Positions 1-8,372 of a stretch of 64,000 nucleotides of DNA are shown piece after piece (position 1 is the stretch's first letter; each line of letters starts with the position of its first letter). The stretch comes from Mesorhizobium sp. (GTDB lineage: Bacteria; Pseudomonadota; Alphaproteobacteria; Rhizobiales; Rhizobiaceae): positions 62,001 to 126,000 of the forward strand of contig JAIPUZ010000084.1 of NCBI GenBank assembly GCA_022833215.1. The letters are read 5' to 3'. The notes under the pieces were generated by a model. It had not been told where the DNA came from. It did no database searches and saw only the letters and a list, made by a program, of their open reading frames with translations. Position numbers and translations under genes: made by a program.

Positions 1-669
1 GGTTTCCGGCTCCAGTTGCGGGCAGTCCTCGTAAAGGTCCCAATACTGGCGGCGCGCGACATAGGGGTCGTGCGGGTGGGTGAAGGAGACGGTCAGGCAC
101 CAGGGGCGGCGGCCGGCATCGTCGGATTGGCGCGACAGGTCGTAGAGCTTCTGGCCGGCCAGGAAGGCGACCTCGTCGTCATATTCCATCTGATTGGTGA
201 TCTCGGCGACGCCCGCTCCGGTGACGGAGCCGAGGTTGTGATACCACCAGTCGATGCGCTCGCCGGGCTTGCGGTAGTCCGGCGTCCAGCCGAAATCGGC
301 CGGGTAGATGTCGGTGGTCAGCCGCTCCTCGAAGCCGTGCAACTGGTCCGGCCCGACGAAATGCATCTTGCCCGACAGGCAGGTGTGGTAACCGGCGGCG
401 CGCAGGTGATGGGCGAAGGTCGGGATCGACGAGACGAATTCGGATGCGTTGTCGTAGACGCCGGTGCGCGACGGAAGCTGGCCGCTCATGAAGGAGGCGC
501 GCGCCGGCGCGCAAAGCGGCGAGGCGGTGTAGTTGTTGCGGAAACGAGCCGAGCGCGCTGCCAGTGCCTTGAGGTGCGGCGCATGCAGGAAGTCGGCCGG
601 ACCGTCCGGGAACAGAGTTCCGGCAAGCTGGTCGACCATGAGGATGAGGATGTTCGGACGAGCGGTCAT
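1..669 (-). CDS. betC: Choline-sulfatase, N-terminal part (runs off the left edge)
   Basis: Sulfatase that hydrolyses choline-O-sulfate to choline and sulfate, feeding glycine betaine synthesis. The visible 223 residues begin [20 protein letters not shown], the metal-binding opening of alkaline-phosphatase-type sulfatases. The signature [14 protein letters not shown] (about residues 51-64) contains the Cys-x-Pro-x-Arg (here C-A-P-A-R) that is matured to formylglycine. SGKMHFVG and [10 protein letters not shown] follow and are typical of BetC. The ATG overlaps the betI stop by 4 bases (ATGA), so the two are co-transcribed and probably translationally coupled. The order betI-betC matches the betICBA operon known from Sinorhizobium, so betB and betA are expected beyond the edge. 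The C-terminus is not visible. Confidence 0.93.
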   Translation of the reverse strand, partial: MTARPNILILMVDQLAGTLFPDGPADFLHAPHLKALAARSARFRNNYTASPLCAPARASFMSGQLPSRTGVYDNASEFVSSIPTFAHHLRAAGYHTCLSGKMHFVGPDQLHGFEERLTTDIYPADFGWTPDYRKPGERIDWWYHNLGSVTGAGVAEITNQMEYDDEVAFLAGQKLYDLSRQSDDAGRRPWCLTVSFTHPHDPYVARRQYWDLYEDCPQLEPET

Positions 670-1259
670 GGTGTGTTGGCCTGCTGCCTGAGCTTCGCGT
701 CGACATAATCCTCGACAAGCGCGGTGGCGCTTGCCGGATTGGGAAGGCCATCGCGCAGGGCGCGGCGGATGTAGAGCCCGTCGATCATGGCGGCGATGGC
801 CTCAGCCATGCGCTCGGCCTCCGGGCGGGAGGCGAGGGGAGCGAGCCCGCTCATCAGGTTGGAATGCAGGCGCCTTGCATAGACGCGCAGCAGGCGGCGC
901 AGCGGCGGCGAGTTCTGCGCCTCGACGTAGAAGGCCAGCCAGGCATGCACGGTTTCCTCGCGGAACTGGCCGGCATTGAAGTTGACGGAGATGACCGCCG
1001 ATACCCGCTCGCGGGGTGTAGCGGACCTGCTGAGGGCGGAAACGGCATCGCGGCCGAGATCGGCCAGCAATTGTCGCATCGTGGCCTGCAAAAGCTCTTC
1101 CTTCGGGCCGAAATAGTGATGCGCCAATGCGGACGACACGCCCGCCCGCCCGGCTATCTCGGCCACGGTGACGTTGAGTGTGCCGCGCTCGCCTATGGTT
1201 GAGATGGTGGCGTCGATCAGTGCCTTTCGGCGCAGCGGTTCCATTCCGATTTTGGGCAT
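666..1259 (-). CDS. betI: TetR-family repressor of betaine synthesis, BetI
   Basis: 197-residue TetR-type repressor that responds to choline. Residues 1-60 form the DNA-binding domain ([19 protein letters not shown], then an HTH with [20 protein letters not shown]). The central and C-terminal part carries the BetI-type sequence [20 protein letters not shown] and a final [12 protein letters not shown]. Length and sequence fit BetI over the family's length. It is the first gene of the minus-strand bet operon and overlaps betC by 4 bases. A near-perfect 16-base palindrome lies 35 bases upstream of the ATG and is the likely autoregulatory operator. Confidence 0.95.
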   Translation of the reverse strand: MPKIGMEPLRRKALIDATISTIGERGTLNVTVAEIAGRAGVSSALAHHYFGPKEELLQATMRQLLADLGRDAVSALSRSATPRERVSAVISVNFNAGQFREETVHAWLAFYVEAQNSPPLRRLLRVYARRLHSNLMSGLAPLASRPEAERMAEAIAAMIDGLYIRRALRDGLPNPASATALVEDYVDAKLRQQANTP

Positions 1260-1293
1260 GTCGTATTCTCCCTCGGACAGATGTTATTTTTAA

Positions 1294-1309
1294 TTGACTG
1301 ATCAATCAA
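1294..1309. promoter_or_regulatory. BetI-type operator palindrome
   Basis: TTGACTGATCAATCAA is an inverted repeat matching its own reverse complement at 14 of 16 positions. It sits in an AT-rich stretch just upstream of betI. TetR-family repressors usually bind such palindromes next to their own gene. Assignment to BetI is inferred from position and from the TTGA/TCAA character of known betI operators. Confidence 0.6.
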
Positions 1310-1414
1310 CAAAAATATCAAACTGGCCGCAGGAGTGCCGGCCGGCTTGAGTGGCACCGGCATTGACGGCTATGTCTCTTCCACTGGTTTGCCGATTGCT
1401 GAGGACGGAAAAAC

Positions 1415-2419
1415 ATGACGAATCCGGTTCTGGTCGAGGTGCTGCGCGGCTCCATCGTGGAGAGTGCGCATCGTGGCGCGATTGCCGTTTACGATGCGGC
1501 GGGCAGGGCGGTCTGGGAGATTGGCGATACCGCAAAGCCTGTCTTTCCTCGCTCGGCCGTGAAAGCGATACAGGCGCTGCCGCTGGTGGAAAGTGGCGCG
1601 GCCGATGCCTACGGCTTCGGCAATCGCGAACTGGCGCTGGCCTGCGCCTCGCATTCTGGCGAGCCGGAGCATGTCGAAACGGCGCGATCCATGCTCGCAA
1701 AGGCCGGGCTGGATGAGGTGGCGCTGGAATGCGGCAGCCACTGGCCGGGCAATCATGGCGCGACCGTAGCGCTGGCGCGCAGCGGCGGCACACCCAATGC
1801 GCTGCACAACAACTGTTCCGGCAAGCATTCGGGGTTTCTGTGCACATGCTGTCATTCCGGGATTGCTCATCGCGGCTATGTGGCCGCCGGGCATCGATTG
1901 CAGGACATGGTGCGCGATGCGATGGAGGCGGTGACGGGCGCGGCGCATGACGTGGACCATTGCGGCACCGACGGTTGCTCGATTCCCACCTATGCCGCGC
2001 CACTGCGCAGTTTCGCCACCGGCTTTGCCAGAATGGCGACGGGGGAGCGGCTGGGAGCGGAACGGGCGAAGGCAGCGCAACGCCTGCTGTCGGCCTGCAT
2101 GGCCGAGCCATTCATGATGTCCGGCACGGGCTGTGCCGACGAGCGGCTGATCAAAGCCGCACCCGGCCGTATCTTCGTCAAGATGGGGGCGGAAGGTGTT
2201 TACTGCGCAACTATTCCGGAACTCGGCCTCGGGATCGCGCTGAAGTGCGACGACGGCGGGGTACGCGCTGCCGAAATCATGATCGCGGGCGTGCTGGCAA
2301 AACTGCTGGCGAAAGACGGCGAACTGGCGGCCGAGTTGCGCCGACAGGCGGTGCAGCCGATACTGAGCCGCAACGGCGTCAGGGTCGGCGAATTGAGACC
2401 GACCGACGCGTTGGGTTGA
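1415..2419 (+). CDS. Rhizobial-type L-asparaginase (class 3, ReAV-like)
   Basis: 334-residue enzyme hydrolysing L-asparagine to aspartate and ammonia. It belongs to the thermolabile Rhizobium etli ReAV family, which is unrelated to E. coli AnsA/AnsB. The family's catalytic residues can be read at a one-residue offset from ReAV: S47-x-x-K50 (RSAVK), S79 (ASHSGE), the zinc ligands C134 and K137 (NNCSGKHSG), and D186/C188 (GTDGC). The C-terminal part (KMGAEGVYCATIPELGLGIA) is also typical. It lies 106 bases from the BetI palindrome and is divergent from betI, so a shared control region is possible. A Gre-type gene follows 6 bases downstream. Rhizobial naming of this gene varies, so no symbol is given. 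Confidence 0.9.
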   Translation: MTNPVLVEVLRGSIVESAHRGAIAVYDAAGRAVWEIGDTAKPVFPRSAVKAIQALPLVESGAADAYGFGNRELALACASHSGEPEHVETARSMLAKAGLDEVALECGSHWPGNHGATVALARSGGTPNALHNNCSGKHSGFLCTCCHSGIAHRGYVAAGHRLQDMVRDAMEAVTGAAHDVDHCGTDGCSIPTYAAPLRSFATGFARMATGERLGAERAKAAQRLLSACMAEPFMMSGTGCADERLIKAAPGRIFVKMGAEGVYCATIPELGLGIALKCDDGGVRAAEIMIAGVLAKLLAKDGELAAELRRQAVQPILSRNGVRVGELRPTDALG

Positions 2420-2425
2420 TCCGAT

Positions 2426-2902
2426 ATGAGCAGGGCGTTTACGAAAGAGGAAGACAACGAGAATGCGGCGGCTGTGCTAGGCGAACGGCCGCTTAGCCCG
2501 CACCGCAATCTCGTGACCGCAAATGGGCTGGCCATGATCGAGGCCGAACTCGTGAGGCTGCGTGGCGAAATGGCGGGCGCGGAGACGGAAGACGACCGTG
2601 ACCGCCTGGCGCTGATGGCGCGTGACTTGCGCTACTGGACCGCGAGGCGCGAGAGCGCCGAATTGTCCGTGCCCGAAGCGGATTCGGATGTCGTGCGCTT
2701 CGGCATGACGGTCACCCTGGAGGATGACGACGGCAAGACGGCGCGCTGGCGGATCGTGGGTGAGGACGAGGCCGATCCCGCGAAAGGCTCGATCTCGCAT
2801 GTGTCGCCGATGGCGCAGGCTCTGTTCGGCCGGAAAGCCGGTGATCTGGTAAACGTCAACGGTCGGGAATGGGAGATCGTTGGCCTGTCGGCGGATGCCT
2901 GA
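2426..2902 (+). CDS. GreA/GreB-family transcript cleavage factor-like protein
   Basis: 158-residue protein opening MSRAFTKEED, the usual start of GreB-type proteins. An N-terminal helical segment follows (about residues 25-75, RNLVTANGLAMIEAELVRLR), then a C-terminal FKBP-like Gre domain (about 85-155) with VRFGMTVTLEDDDG, DPAKGSISHVSPMAQAL and GRKAGDLVNV. Gre proteins enter the secondary channel of RNA polymerase and stimulate cleavage of backtracked RNA; the shorter Rnk-type relatives do not cleave. Both the coiled coil and the C-terminal domain seem present. It follows the asparaginase gene after 6 bases and is probably co-transcribed. Whether it replaces or accompanies a canonical GreA cannot be seen here. 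Confidence 0.85.
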   Translation: MSRAFTKEEDNENAAAVLGERPLSPHRNLVTANGLAMIEAELVRLRGEMAGAETEDDRDRLALMARDLRYWTARRESAELSVPEADSDVVRFGMTVTLEDDDGKTARWRIVGEDEADPAKGSISHVSPMAQALFGRKAGDLVNVNGREWEIVGLSADA

Positions 2903-3105
2903 GAGCCCCTGTCCATCTGCTCCCGTTCTTCACCCGGAACCGTGTTGTCGCGGAAGAAGGTTGCGCCGCCCGTTCGGCATGTAATGCCCCCGCCGTCCCC
3001 TCCATGCGGCGCAGGCGGCATCCGGCGCGCAGATGCTCCTGTGGCGTGAGAACGCCTCGGACTTACCGATCATGTGGATGGGTGGTGCCGACAGGTGCCT
3101 TCTTC

Positions 3106-3134
3106 GCTGCAACATCGCATAGCGGTGTTGCAGC
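3106..3134 (-). terminator. Hairpin downstream of the mutase small-subunit gene
   Basis: GCTGCAACA (3106-3114) and TGTTGCAGC (3126-3134) form a perfect 9-bp stem with an 11-base loop, 27 bases beyond the stop of the minus-strand mutase gene. No T-run follows on either strand, so intrinsic termination is uncertain. It could instead be a 3' stability hairpin. The rest of 2903-3161 shows no gene. Confidence 0.4.
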
Positions 3135-3161
3135 AAGAGCCAAGACAACAGGGTTTCAGTC

Positions 3162-4463
3162 CTATGCCGCCCTGTTGTCCGGGCGCAGCGGGTACAGGGC
3201 TTCGCAGAAGACGACACCGTCGGTCGGGGCGGGATGACGCTCCGCCGGCAGGGTCGGCACCGCAACCGCGGCACCCGGAGCGGTCGCGCGGTCTCCGGCG
3301 TCGACCTGAAGGCGCTTTTCGGCATAGGCTTTGACGCGGGCCTGAATATGGCCGGCCTTGAGACTTGGCAGAATGCCGCCTTCCTGCTCGATGCGCTGAA
3401 ACTCCGCCCAGCCTAGTTCGGCGAGGCTGTTGGTGAGCGCATTGATCTCCCCCGGCGCGGCGGTGTCTTCCTGCATCATCAGCAATTGCACATCCCGCGC
3501 CACCCGCCTTGCCGAGCCTTCCGGCAAGCCGTGCCCGATCGTATGCGGAAGAACCGATATCGAATCCGCGCCGCCGGAAATCGCTCCGGAGCATGCGGCC
3601 GCGGTGCGGGCGACATTTCCGATGAGATCGTCTTGCCCGACGATGCGCATCGACGTTTCGGCATGAATCGTAGCGGCCGCAGGCGGTATCATGAAGTTGT
3701 CCTGAAGGCGGGTCCACAGCACGCGCAATGCCTTGATCTTGGCGGCTGAACGCGCAACGTCGTCATCCGCGCCCACGGCAAAGCCGATATGCGGCGCGGC
3801 ATAGACCAATGCCTGCCGCGCTTCCTGAAAAAGCCGCAGATGCCCGGCTGCCGAAGCCAGCATGACGCCAAGTTCCTGCGCCTCGCTGGCGCCTGCGTTA
3901 TGCAATATGCGTCCATCGGCTTCCAGCAGGACGCCGGGAACGTCCATGGCAAAGAAATGGGCCAGCGATTGGGGCATGGATGCCTGCAATGCCTCGATGC
4001 TCATGCGCAGGCGCCCCGTACCGGCGAACGTCGCAGCCGGATCGATGCCGAAAGAAAGATTGAGACGCCTGGGGTCGATCTTGCCGCGGCTGAGCAGGGT
4101 CACCAGCCAGTCCGCCATGGCGCGGCTGGCGGGATGCACGTCTATCCTGAGATAGATACTGTCCAGTGGAACGCCTTCCAGTACCTGCTCGAGAGCCTCG
4201 GCGGTGCCGGGCAGGCCATAGCCAAAGGCGTTGGGGGCGCCGTCGAACACAAGCGCCAGACCCGTCGCGCCATGGGCAAGATCGTCGGCGATCTGGGCGC
4301 GCGCGCGTTCGACATCCGGATCGTCGATGCGCTGGCAGACGATCCATCGCGACGAACTGGCGGTCCCGTCGGGTTGAGTTCTGCTTCCGGCCCCAAGCAC
4401 TCTTTCGGCGAAGGCCCGCCACCGCTTATCCTGGCCGTGGCGATCTGCTGCTGTATCGGTCAA
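3162..4463 (-). CDS. Methylmalonyl-CoA mutase small (non-catalytic) subunit-like protein
   Basis: 433 residues if the TTG at 4463 is used. AGAGGA lies 8 bases before it; the open frame extends to 4685, but the upstream part is low-quality sequence overlapping the opposite gene. The mutase TIM-barrel domain covers most of the protein: WRAFAERVLGAG at the start, QRIDDPD, HGATGLALVFDGAPNAFGYG, RLNLSFGIDPAATFAGTG, FAMDVPGVLLEADG, QDNFMIPPAAATIHAETSMR and ISVLPHTIGHGLPEGSARRV. The segment that usually joins VLKG to the QRxDxPD stretch, with its DGIxIxPLY motif, is missing. There is no B12-binding domain and no large-subunit gene nearby. The small subunit normally supports isomerisation of methylmalonyl-CoA to succinyl-CoA as part of a heterodimer. 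A partner encoded elsewhere, or loss of activity, are both possible. Confidence 0.8.
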   Translation of the reverse strand: MTDTAADRHGQDKRWRAFAERVLGAGSRTQPDGTASSSRWIVCQRIDDPDVERARAQIADDLAHGATGLALVFDGAPNAFGYGLPGTAEALEQVLEGVPLDSIYLRIDVHPASRAMADWLVTLLSRGKIDPRRLNLSFGIDPAATFAGTGRLRMSIEALQASMPQSLAHFFAMDVPGVLLEADGRILHNAGASEAQELGVMLASAAGHLRLFQEARQALVYAAPHIGFAVGADDDVARSAAKIKALRVLWTRLQDNFMIPPAAATIHAETSMRIVGQDDLIGNVARTAAACSGAISGGADSISVLPHTIGHGLPEGSARRVARDVQLLMMQEDTAAPGEINALTNSLAELGWAEFQRIEQEGGILPSLKAGHIQARVKAYAEKRLQVDAGDRATAPGAAVAVPTLPAERHPAPTDGVVFCEALYPLRPDNRAA

Positions 4464-4648
4464 GAATCGATTCCTCTGCTGCACCCCAGGTCCGCCGCAT
4501 CGGCCGGGACGGCAGTGTACGGTTCCTGCTCCTCTACCGCAATGCAGCAGGTGGACGTGGGGAAGTTGCATCTTTGATTTCGGCCGCTGCCTTACTATAC
4601 CAGAAGATGGCCAGGAAGCCCTGAGCCGTTCGGGATTGCGGAGAACTG

Positions 4649-6199
4649 ATGATGGCCGGTGACGACAGCATTTTCCTCGGGGCAAGCCGCAAGCCCGACG
4701 ACAGCTATCAGGAGGCGGAAAGCCTTCTGCTGCGCTACGGAAACCGCCATGGGCTCGTCACCGGGGCGACTGGTACGGGCAAGACGGTGACCTTGCAGAT
4801 ATTGGCCGAGGGGTTTTCGAACGCCGGCGTTCCGGTGTTCTGCGCCGATATCAAGGGTGACCTGTCAGGCATCTCGATGATGGGCGAGGCCAGGGACTTC
4901 CTTCTGAAAAGGGCAGAGGAAATCCATCTCGACCCGTATGAGTTTCAGGAATTTCCGGTGATCTTCTGGGACCTGTTCGGAGAGCAGGGCCACCCGATTC
5001 GGGCAACGATTTCGGAGATGGGACCGCTGCTGCTGTCGCGGCTGATGAACCTGACCGATGCGCAGGAAGGCGTGATGAACATCGCCTTCCGCATCGCCGA
5101 TGAAGAGGGGCTTCTTCTCCTCGACATGAAGGATTTGCAGGCGCTGCTTGCCAATCTGGCCGAACGGTCTGCCGAGATCGGCGCGCGCTACGGCAATGTC
5201 ACCAGGCAATCCGTGGGCGCGATCCAGCGCTCGCTGCTGGTTCTGGAGCAGCAGGGCGGCAACAATTTCTTCGGCGAACCGGCGCTGCGCATCGCCGACC
5301 TTATGCGCACCACGCGCGACGGCCGCGGCGCCATCAACGTGCTGGCTGCGGACAAGCTGATGATGAATCCGCGCCTCTATGCCACCTTCCTGCTGTGGCT
5401 CATGTCGGAACTGTTCGAGGTGCTGCCCGAGGTTGGCGATCCCGACAAGCCGAAGCTGGTGTTCTTCTTCGATGAGGCCCATCTCCTGTTCGACGATGCG
5501 CCCAAGGCGCTGGTCGACCGTGTCGAGCAGGTCGTTCGGCTGATCCGCTCCAAGGGCGTCGGGGTCTACTTCGTGACGCAAAATCCGCTCGACGTGCCGG
5601 AAACCGTGCTCGCCCAGCTTGGCAATCGCATCCAGCATGCCCTGCGCGCCTATACGCCGCGCGAGCAGAAGGCGGTGAAGACGGCGGCCGACACCTTCCG
5701 GCCGAACCCCGATTTCGATTGCGCAACAGCGATCACGCAGCTCGGTACAGGCGAGGCGCTTGTCTCGACGCTGGAAAACAAGGGCGTTCCGTCGATTGTC
5801 CAGCGTACGCTCATCCGCCCTCCGTCGTCGCGGCTCGGGCCGGTGACGCCACAGGAGCGACAGAAGGTCGTGGCAATGAGCCCGGTAGCCGGTCAGTACG
5901 ACCAGCCGGTCGACCGTGAATCCGCCTTTGAAATTCTCCAGAAGCGTGCATCGGAGGCGCAGGTTGCGAAGCAGCAGCCGCAACCGCAGACGCCGGGCGG
6001 CACCGGAGGCGGCTGGACGTTGCCCGATTTCGGCAGTGCGCCGGCCCCGACCACACGCACCCGCCGGACCGCTGCGCCGCGAACGTCGAACCGACAGACT
6101 GTGACGGAAGCGGCGATCAAGTCGGTGGTGCGTTCGGTCGGATCCTCGGTCGGCCGCGCACTGGTGCGCGGTATTCTGGGCAGCCTGACCCGAAAGTAA
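4649..6199 (+). CDS. HerA-like helicase/ATPase (DUF853, YjgR type)
   Basis: 516-residue P-loop ATPase of the FtsK/HerA superfamily. Walker A is GATGTGKT (residues 39-46) and Walker B is LVFFFDEAHLLFD (about 270-282). Arginine-finger and sensor regions follow (NRIQHALRAYTPREQKAVK). ADIKGDLSG (about 72-80) is typical of the DUF853/YjgR group. The C-terminal 110 residues are Gln/Pro/Thr-rich and end in a basic helix, RSVGSSVGRALVRGILGSL. HerA relatives pump or resect double-stranded DNA, but the YjgR group has no settled function. It is transcribed away from the mutase gene and ends at a strong terminator. ATGs at 4649 and 4652 are both possible starts. Confidence 0.9.
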   Translation: MMAGDDSIFLGASRKPDDSYQEAESLLLRYGNRHGLVTGATGTGKTVTLQILAEGFSNAGVPVFCADIKGDLSGISMMGEARDFLLKRAEEIHLDPYEFQEFPVIFWDLFGEQGHPIRATISEMGPLLLSRLMNLTDAQEGVMNIAFRIADEEGLLLLDMKDLQALLANLAERSAEIGARYGNVTRQSVGAIQRSLLVLEQQGGNNFFGEPALRIADLMRTTRDGRGAINVLAADKLMMNPRLYATFLLWLMSELFEVLPEVGDPDKPKLVFFFDEAHLLFDDAPKALVDRVEQVVRLIRSKGVGVYFVTQNPLDVPETVLAQLGNRIQHALRAYTPREQKAVKTAADTFRPNPDFDCATAITQLGTGEALVSTLENKGVPSIVQRTLIRPPSSRLGPVTPQERQKVVAMSPVAGQYDQPVDRESAFEILQKRASEAQVAKQQPQPQTPGGTGGGWTLPDFGSAPAPTTRTRRTAAPRTSNRQTVTEAAIKSVVRSVGSSVGRALVRGILGSLTRK

Positions 6200-6218
6200 C
6201 GGCTTGCAGCATGATGCG

Positions 6219-6249
6219 AAAAAAGGCGGCGCTGGGCGCCGCCTTTTTC
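6219..6249. terminator. Bidirectional intrinsic terminator
   Basis: GGCGGCG (6225-6231) and CGCCGCC (6237-6243) form a perfect 7-bp stem with loop CTGGG. An A-run flanks it on the left and a T-run on the right, so it works on both strands. It separates the convergent HerA-like and L,D-transpeptidase genes. Confidence 0.92.
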
Positions 6250-6270
6250 GTTGAAGCCGTCAGCCTGACG

Positions 6271-7080
6271 TCAGAGCCAGGAGTTGGTGACGCGACCGAG
6301 AAGGGTGGAGCCCTCGGGCACACCCGCATCGACAGCGACGCCGCTCGGATCATGGCTGGCGATGCGCGCGCCGAGCCCGTTCGTGACGAGAATGGGCGAC
6401 TTGCCGGGAACGCGGCTGTGGAGGTCGATGATATCCTGGTTCATCAGGCGCACGCAGCCGGACGAGATCGACTTGCCGATCGAGTGCCACTCGGGCGAGC
6501 CGTGGATACGGTAAAGCGTATCCTCGTTGTTCTGGAATATGTAGAGCGCGCGCGCACCCAGCGGGTTCATCAACCCCGGAGGCATGCCGCCGTTGCGGGA
6601 GCTGTATTTCTCCAGCTCCGGCTGACGGGCGATCATCTCGTCCGGGGGGGTCCACTTCGGCCATTCGCGCTTGTACTGGACGACCGCGCGGCCCGCCCAC
6701 TCGAAACCGGCGCGGCCCAGACCGACACCATAGCGCATGGCCTGACCGTCTTCGCGGACGAGATAGAGGAAGTGCTGCGAGGTGTCGACGACAATGGTGC
6801 CGGGACGCTCGCCTGTCGGATCTGGCACGATCTGGCGCAGGAATTTCGGATCGATCTTGCGGTACGGGACCGCAGGAATCTCGTAGCCGCCGTCGAACAC
6901 CGGGCCATACATGATGTCGTAGCTGCCGAGTTCCGGCTGGGCTTGCGGCTCGGGAGGACCAAGGGGGACGGAGGGGGTTGTGGTGGTGCAGGCCGATACG
7001 GTGGCCGCTGCCGCGCCCATCGCCGCCATATTGAGGAAACGACGCCTTGTCAGCAGGACGGGAGGTGAATCTGTTGCCAT
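6271..7080 (-). CDS. L,D-transpeptidase (YkuD/ErfK family), exported
   Basis: 269-residue cell-envelope enzyme that forms 3-3 peptidoglycan crosslinks or attaches proteins to peptidoglycan. The N-terminus has TRRRFLNMAAMG followed by a hydrophobic stretch and VSAC (C31), so a Tat-like signal and possible lipid attachment are visible. The YkuD domain spans about residues 93-235: TIVVDTSQHFLYLV, then the catalytic motif with H193 (RIHGSPEWHSIGKSISSGC) and nucleophile C209, followed by VRLMNQDIIDL. All catalytic residues are present. It is a single gene, divergent from the aminotransferase gene and closed by the terminator shared with the HerA-like gene. Rhizobiales use L,D-crosslinks heavily for polar growth. 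Confidence 0.93.
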   Translation of the reverse strand: MATDSPPVLLTRRRFLNMAAMGAAAATVSACTTTTPSVPLGPPEPQAQPELGSYDIMYGPVFDGGYEIPAVPYRKIDPKFLRQIVPDPTGERPGTIVVDTSQHFLYLVREDGQAMRYGVGLGRAGFEWAGRAVVQYKREWPKWTPPDEMIARQPELEKYSSRNGGMPPGLMNPLGARALYIFQNNEDTLYRIHGSPEWHSIGKSISSGCVRLMNQDIIDLHSRVPGKSPILVTNGLGARIASHDPSGVAVDAGVPEGSTLLGRVTNSWL

Positions 7081-7204
7081 AAGCTGCGGTCTCGATCTTT
7101 CTTAATGTTCACATGGGCACGCCATGGGCGTCGCCTCTCCCGACCGGGCCGATAGGTAGTGCCGAATCTGGCCGCAGGGAGGATAAATAAAGGCGAACAT
7201 GTGA

Positions 7205-7250
7205 CTAAGGTTCCACTGTTGCCAATCGGCAACAGGTTGCCCAACCTTAG
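7205..7250. other. Nested inverted repeat in the ldt/aminotransferase intergenic region
   Basis: Within the 310-base gap 7081-7390, CTAAGGTT (7205-7212) pairs with AACCTTAG (7243-7250). Inside it, CTGTTGCC (7216-7223) pairs with GGCAACAG (7228-7235) around the 4-base loop AATC. A further GTTGCC at 7237-7242 could compete for the inner arm, allowing two alternative folds. No T-run follows. The site lies between two divergent genes, so it may be an operator, an RNA leader structure or a small RNA. I see no ORF in this gap. Confidence 0.6.
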
Positions 7251-7390
7251 ATGGTGCTGCTGAAAGGAAGGTAAACAGATTATGTGGACGGTTCTGGATC
7301 AATGATTATGACGTCTTCGTGATTGACGGGCAGGCGGCAAGAGACGACCAATGGCGACATTGGTTCAAAAACCTACGGACTGGAAACGAC

Positions 7391-8269
7391 ATGACCTTGG
7401 CGGAAAAAGCGCGCACGACGACCTGGAGCTATGTGGATGGCGACTGGCATGAGGGCAATGTCGCGCTGATCGGGCCGATGAGCCATGCCATGTGGCTGGG
7501 CTCGACCGTGTTCGACGGCGCACGCTGGTTCGAAGGCGTGGCGCCCGATCTCGATCTCCATGCGGCGCGCGTCAACGCCTCTGCAATTGCGCTGGGCCTG
7601 AAACCGACCATGAGCCCCGACCGGATCGTGGAACTGACATGGGAGGGCCTGAAGCGGTTCGATGGCAAGACCGCCGTCTACATCCGGCCGATGTACTGGG
7701 CCGAGCATGGCGGTTATATGGGTGTGCCGGCCGACCCTGCATCGACCCGTTTCTGCCTTTGCCTCTACGAATCGCCAATGCTGGCGCCGGAAGGGTTTTC
7801 GGTCACCGTCTCGCCGTTCCGCAGGCCGACCATCGAAACCATGCCCACCAATGCCAAGGCCGGGTGCCTGTACCCCAACAACGCGCGCGCCATCCTGGAG
7901 GCGCGGACGCGCGGCTTCGACAATGCGCTGGTGCTCGACATGCTGGGCAATGTGGCCGAGACCGGTTCGACCAATATTTTCATGGTCAAGGACGGCCATG
8001 TGTTCACCCCATCCGCGAACGGCACGTTCCTTGCCGGAATCACGCGCGCCCGCACGATCCGGCTGTTGGCGGACTATGGTTTCCAGACCACTGAAAAGAC
8101 GCTGACCGTGCGCGATTTCCGCGAGGCCGACGAGATATTTTCCACCGGGAATCACTCCAAGATCGTGCCCGTCGTCCGCTTCGAGGACAGGCAATTGCCG
8201 GCAGGGCCTGTAGCCAGGAAGGCGCGGGAGCTTTATTGGGAATGGGCGCATTCGACTTCCGCTGCGTGA
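7391..8269 (+). CDS. Class IV PLP aminotransferase, branched-chain amino acid type
   Basis: 292 residues from the ATG at 7391; an in-frame TTG at 7319 lacks a good ribosome site. It interconverts branched-chain amino acids and 2-oxo acids using PLP. The PLP lysine is K156 in ETMPTNAKAGCLYPNN. MWLGSTVFDGARWFEG (residues 34-49), YIRPMYW (97-103) and NVAETGSTNIFMVKDG are class IV landmarks. Related class IV enzymes (D-amino acid transaminase, aminodeoxychorismate lyase) are shorter or lack the VFDG-type start, but exact substrate choice cannot be read. It stands alone behind the nested inverted repeat. The leucine-catabolic genes at the right end of the window would use its leucine-derived product. 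Confidence 0.85.
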   Translation: MTLAEKARTTTWSYVDGDWHEGNVALIGPMSHAMWLGSTVFDGARWFEGVAPDLDLHAARVNASAIALGLKPTMSPDRIVELTWEGLKRFDGKTAVYIRPMYWAEHGGYMGVPADPASTRFCLCLYESPMLAPEGFSVTVSPFRRPTIETMPTNAKAGCLYPNNARAILEARTRGFDNALVLDMLGNVAETGSTNIFMVKDGHVFTPSANGTFLAGITRARTIRLLADYGFQTTEKTLTVRDFREADEIFSTGNHSKIVPVVRFEDRQLPAGPVARKARELYWEWAHSTSAA

Positions 8270-8304
8270 GCAAATAAAAGGTGTCCGGTGCTTCGCGGCG
8301 GGAG

Positions 8305-8332
8305 TTGTTCCCGTGGCATGGGCACCTATGTT
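8305..8332 (+). promoter_or_regulatory. Possible sigma-70-type promoter of sodB
   Basis: TTGTTC (8305-8310) and TATGTT (8327-8332) are spaced by 16 bases, 40 bases upstream of the sodB ATG. The match is read by eye only. The ribosome site TGAGGAGTAAG lies before the start. Confidence 0.35.
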
Positions 8333-8372
8333 AGTCCGGTAACCCCGCCGGATTTTTTGAGGAGTAAGACCA

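Noticed and set aside
4464-4685. N-terminal extension of the mutase small-subunit frame to 4685
   Set aside because: The added residues are Arg/Cys/His-rich and unlike the family, and they overlap the start of the divergent HerA-like gene. A TTG at 4463 with AGAGGA upstream is a better start.
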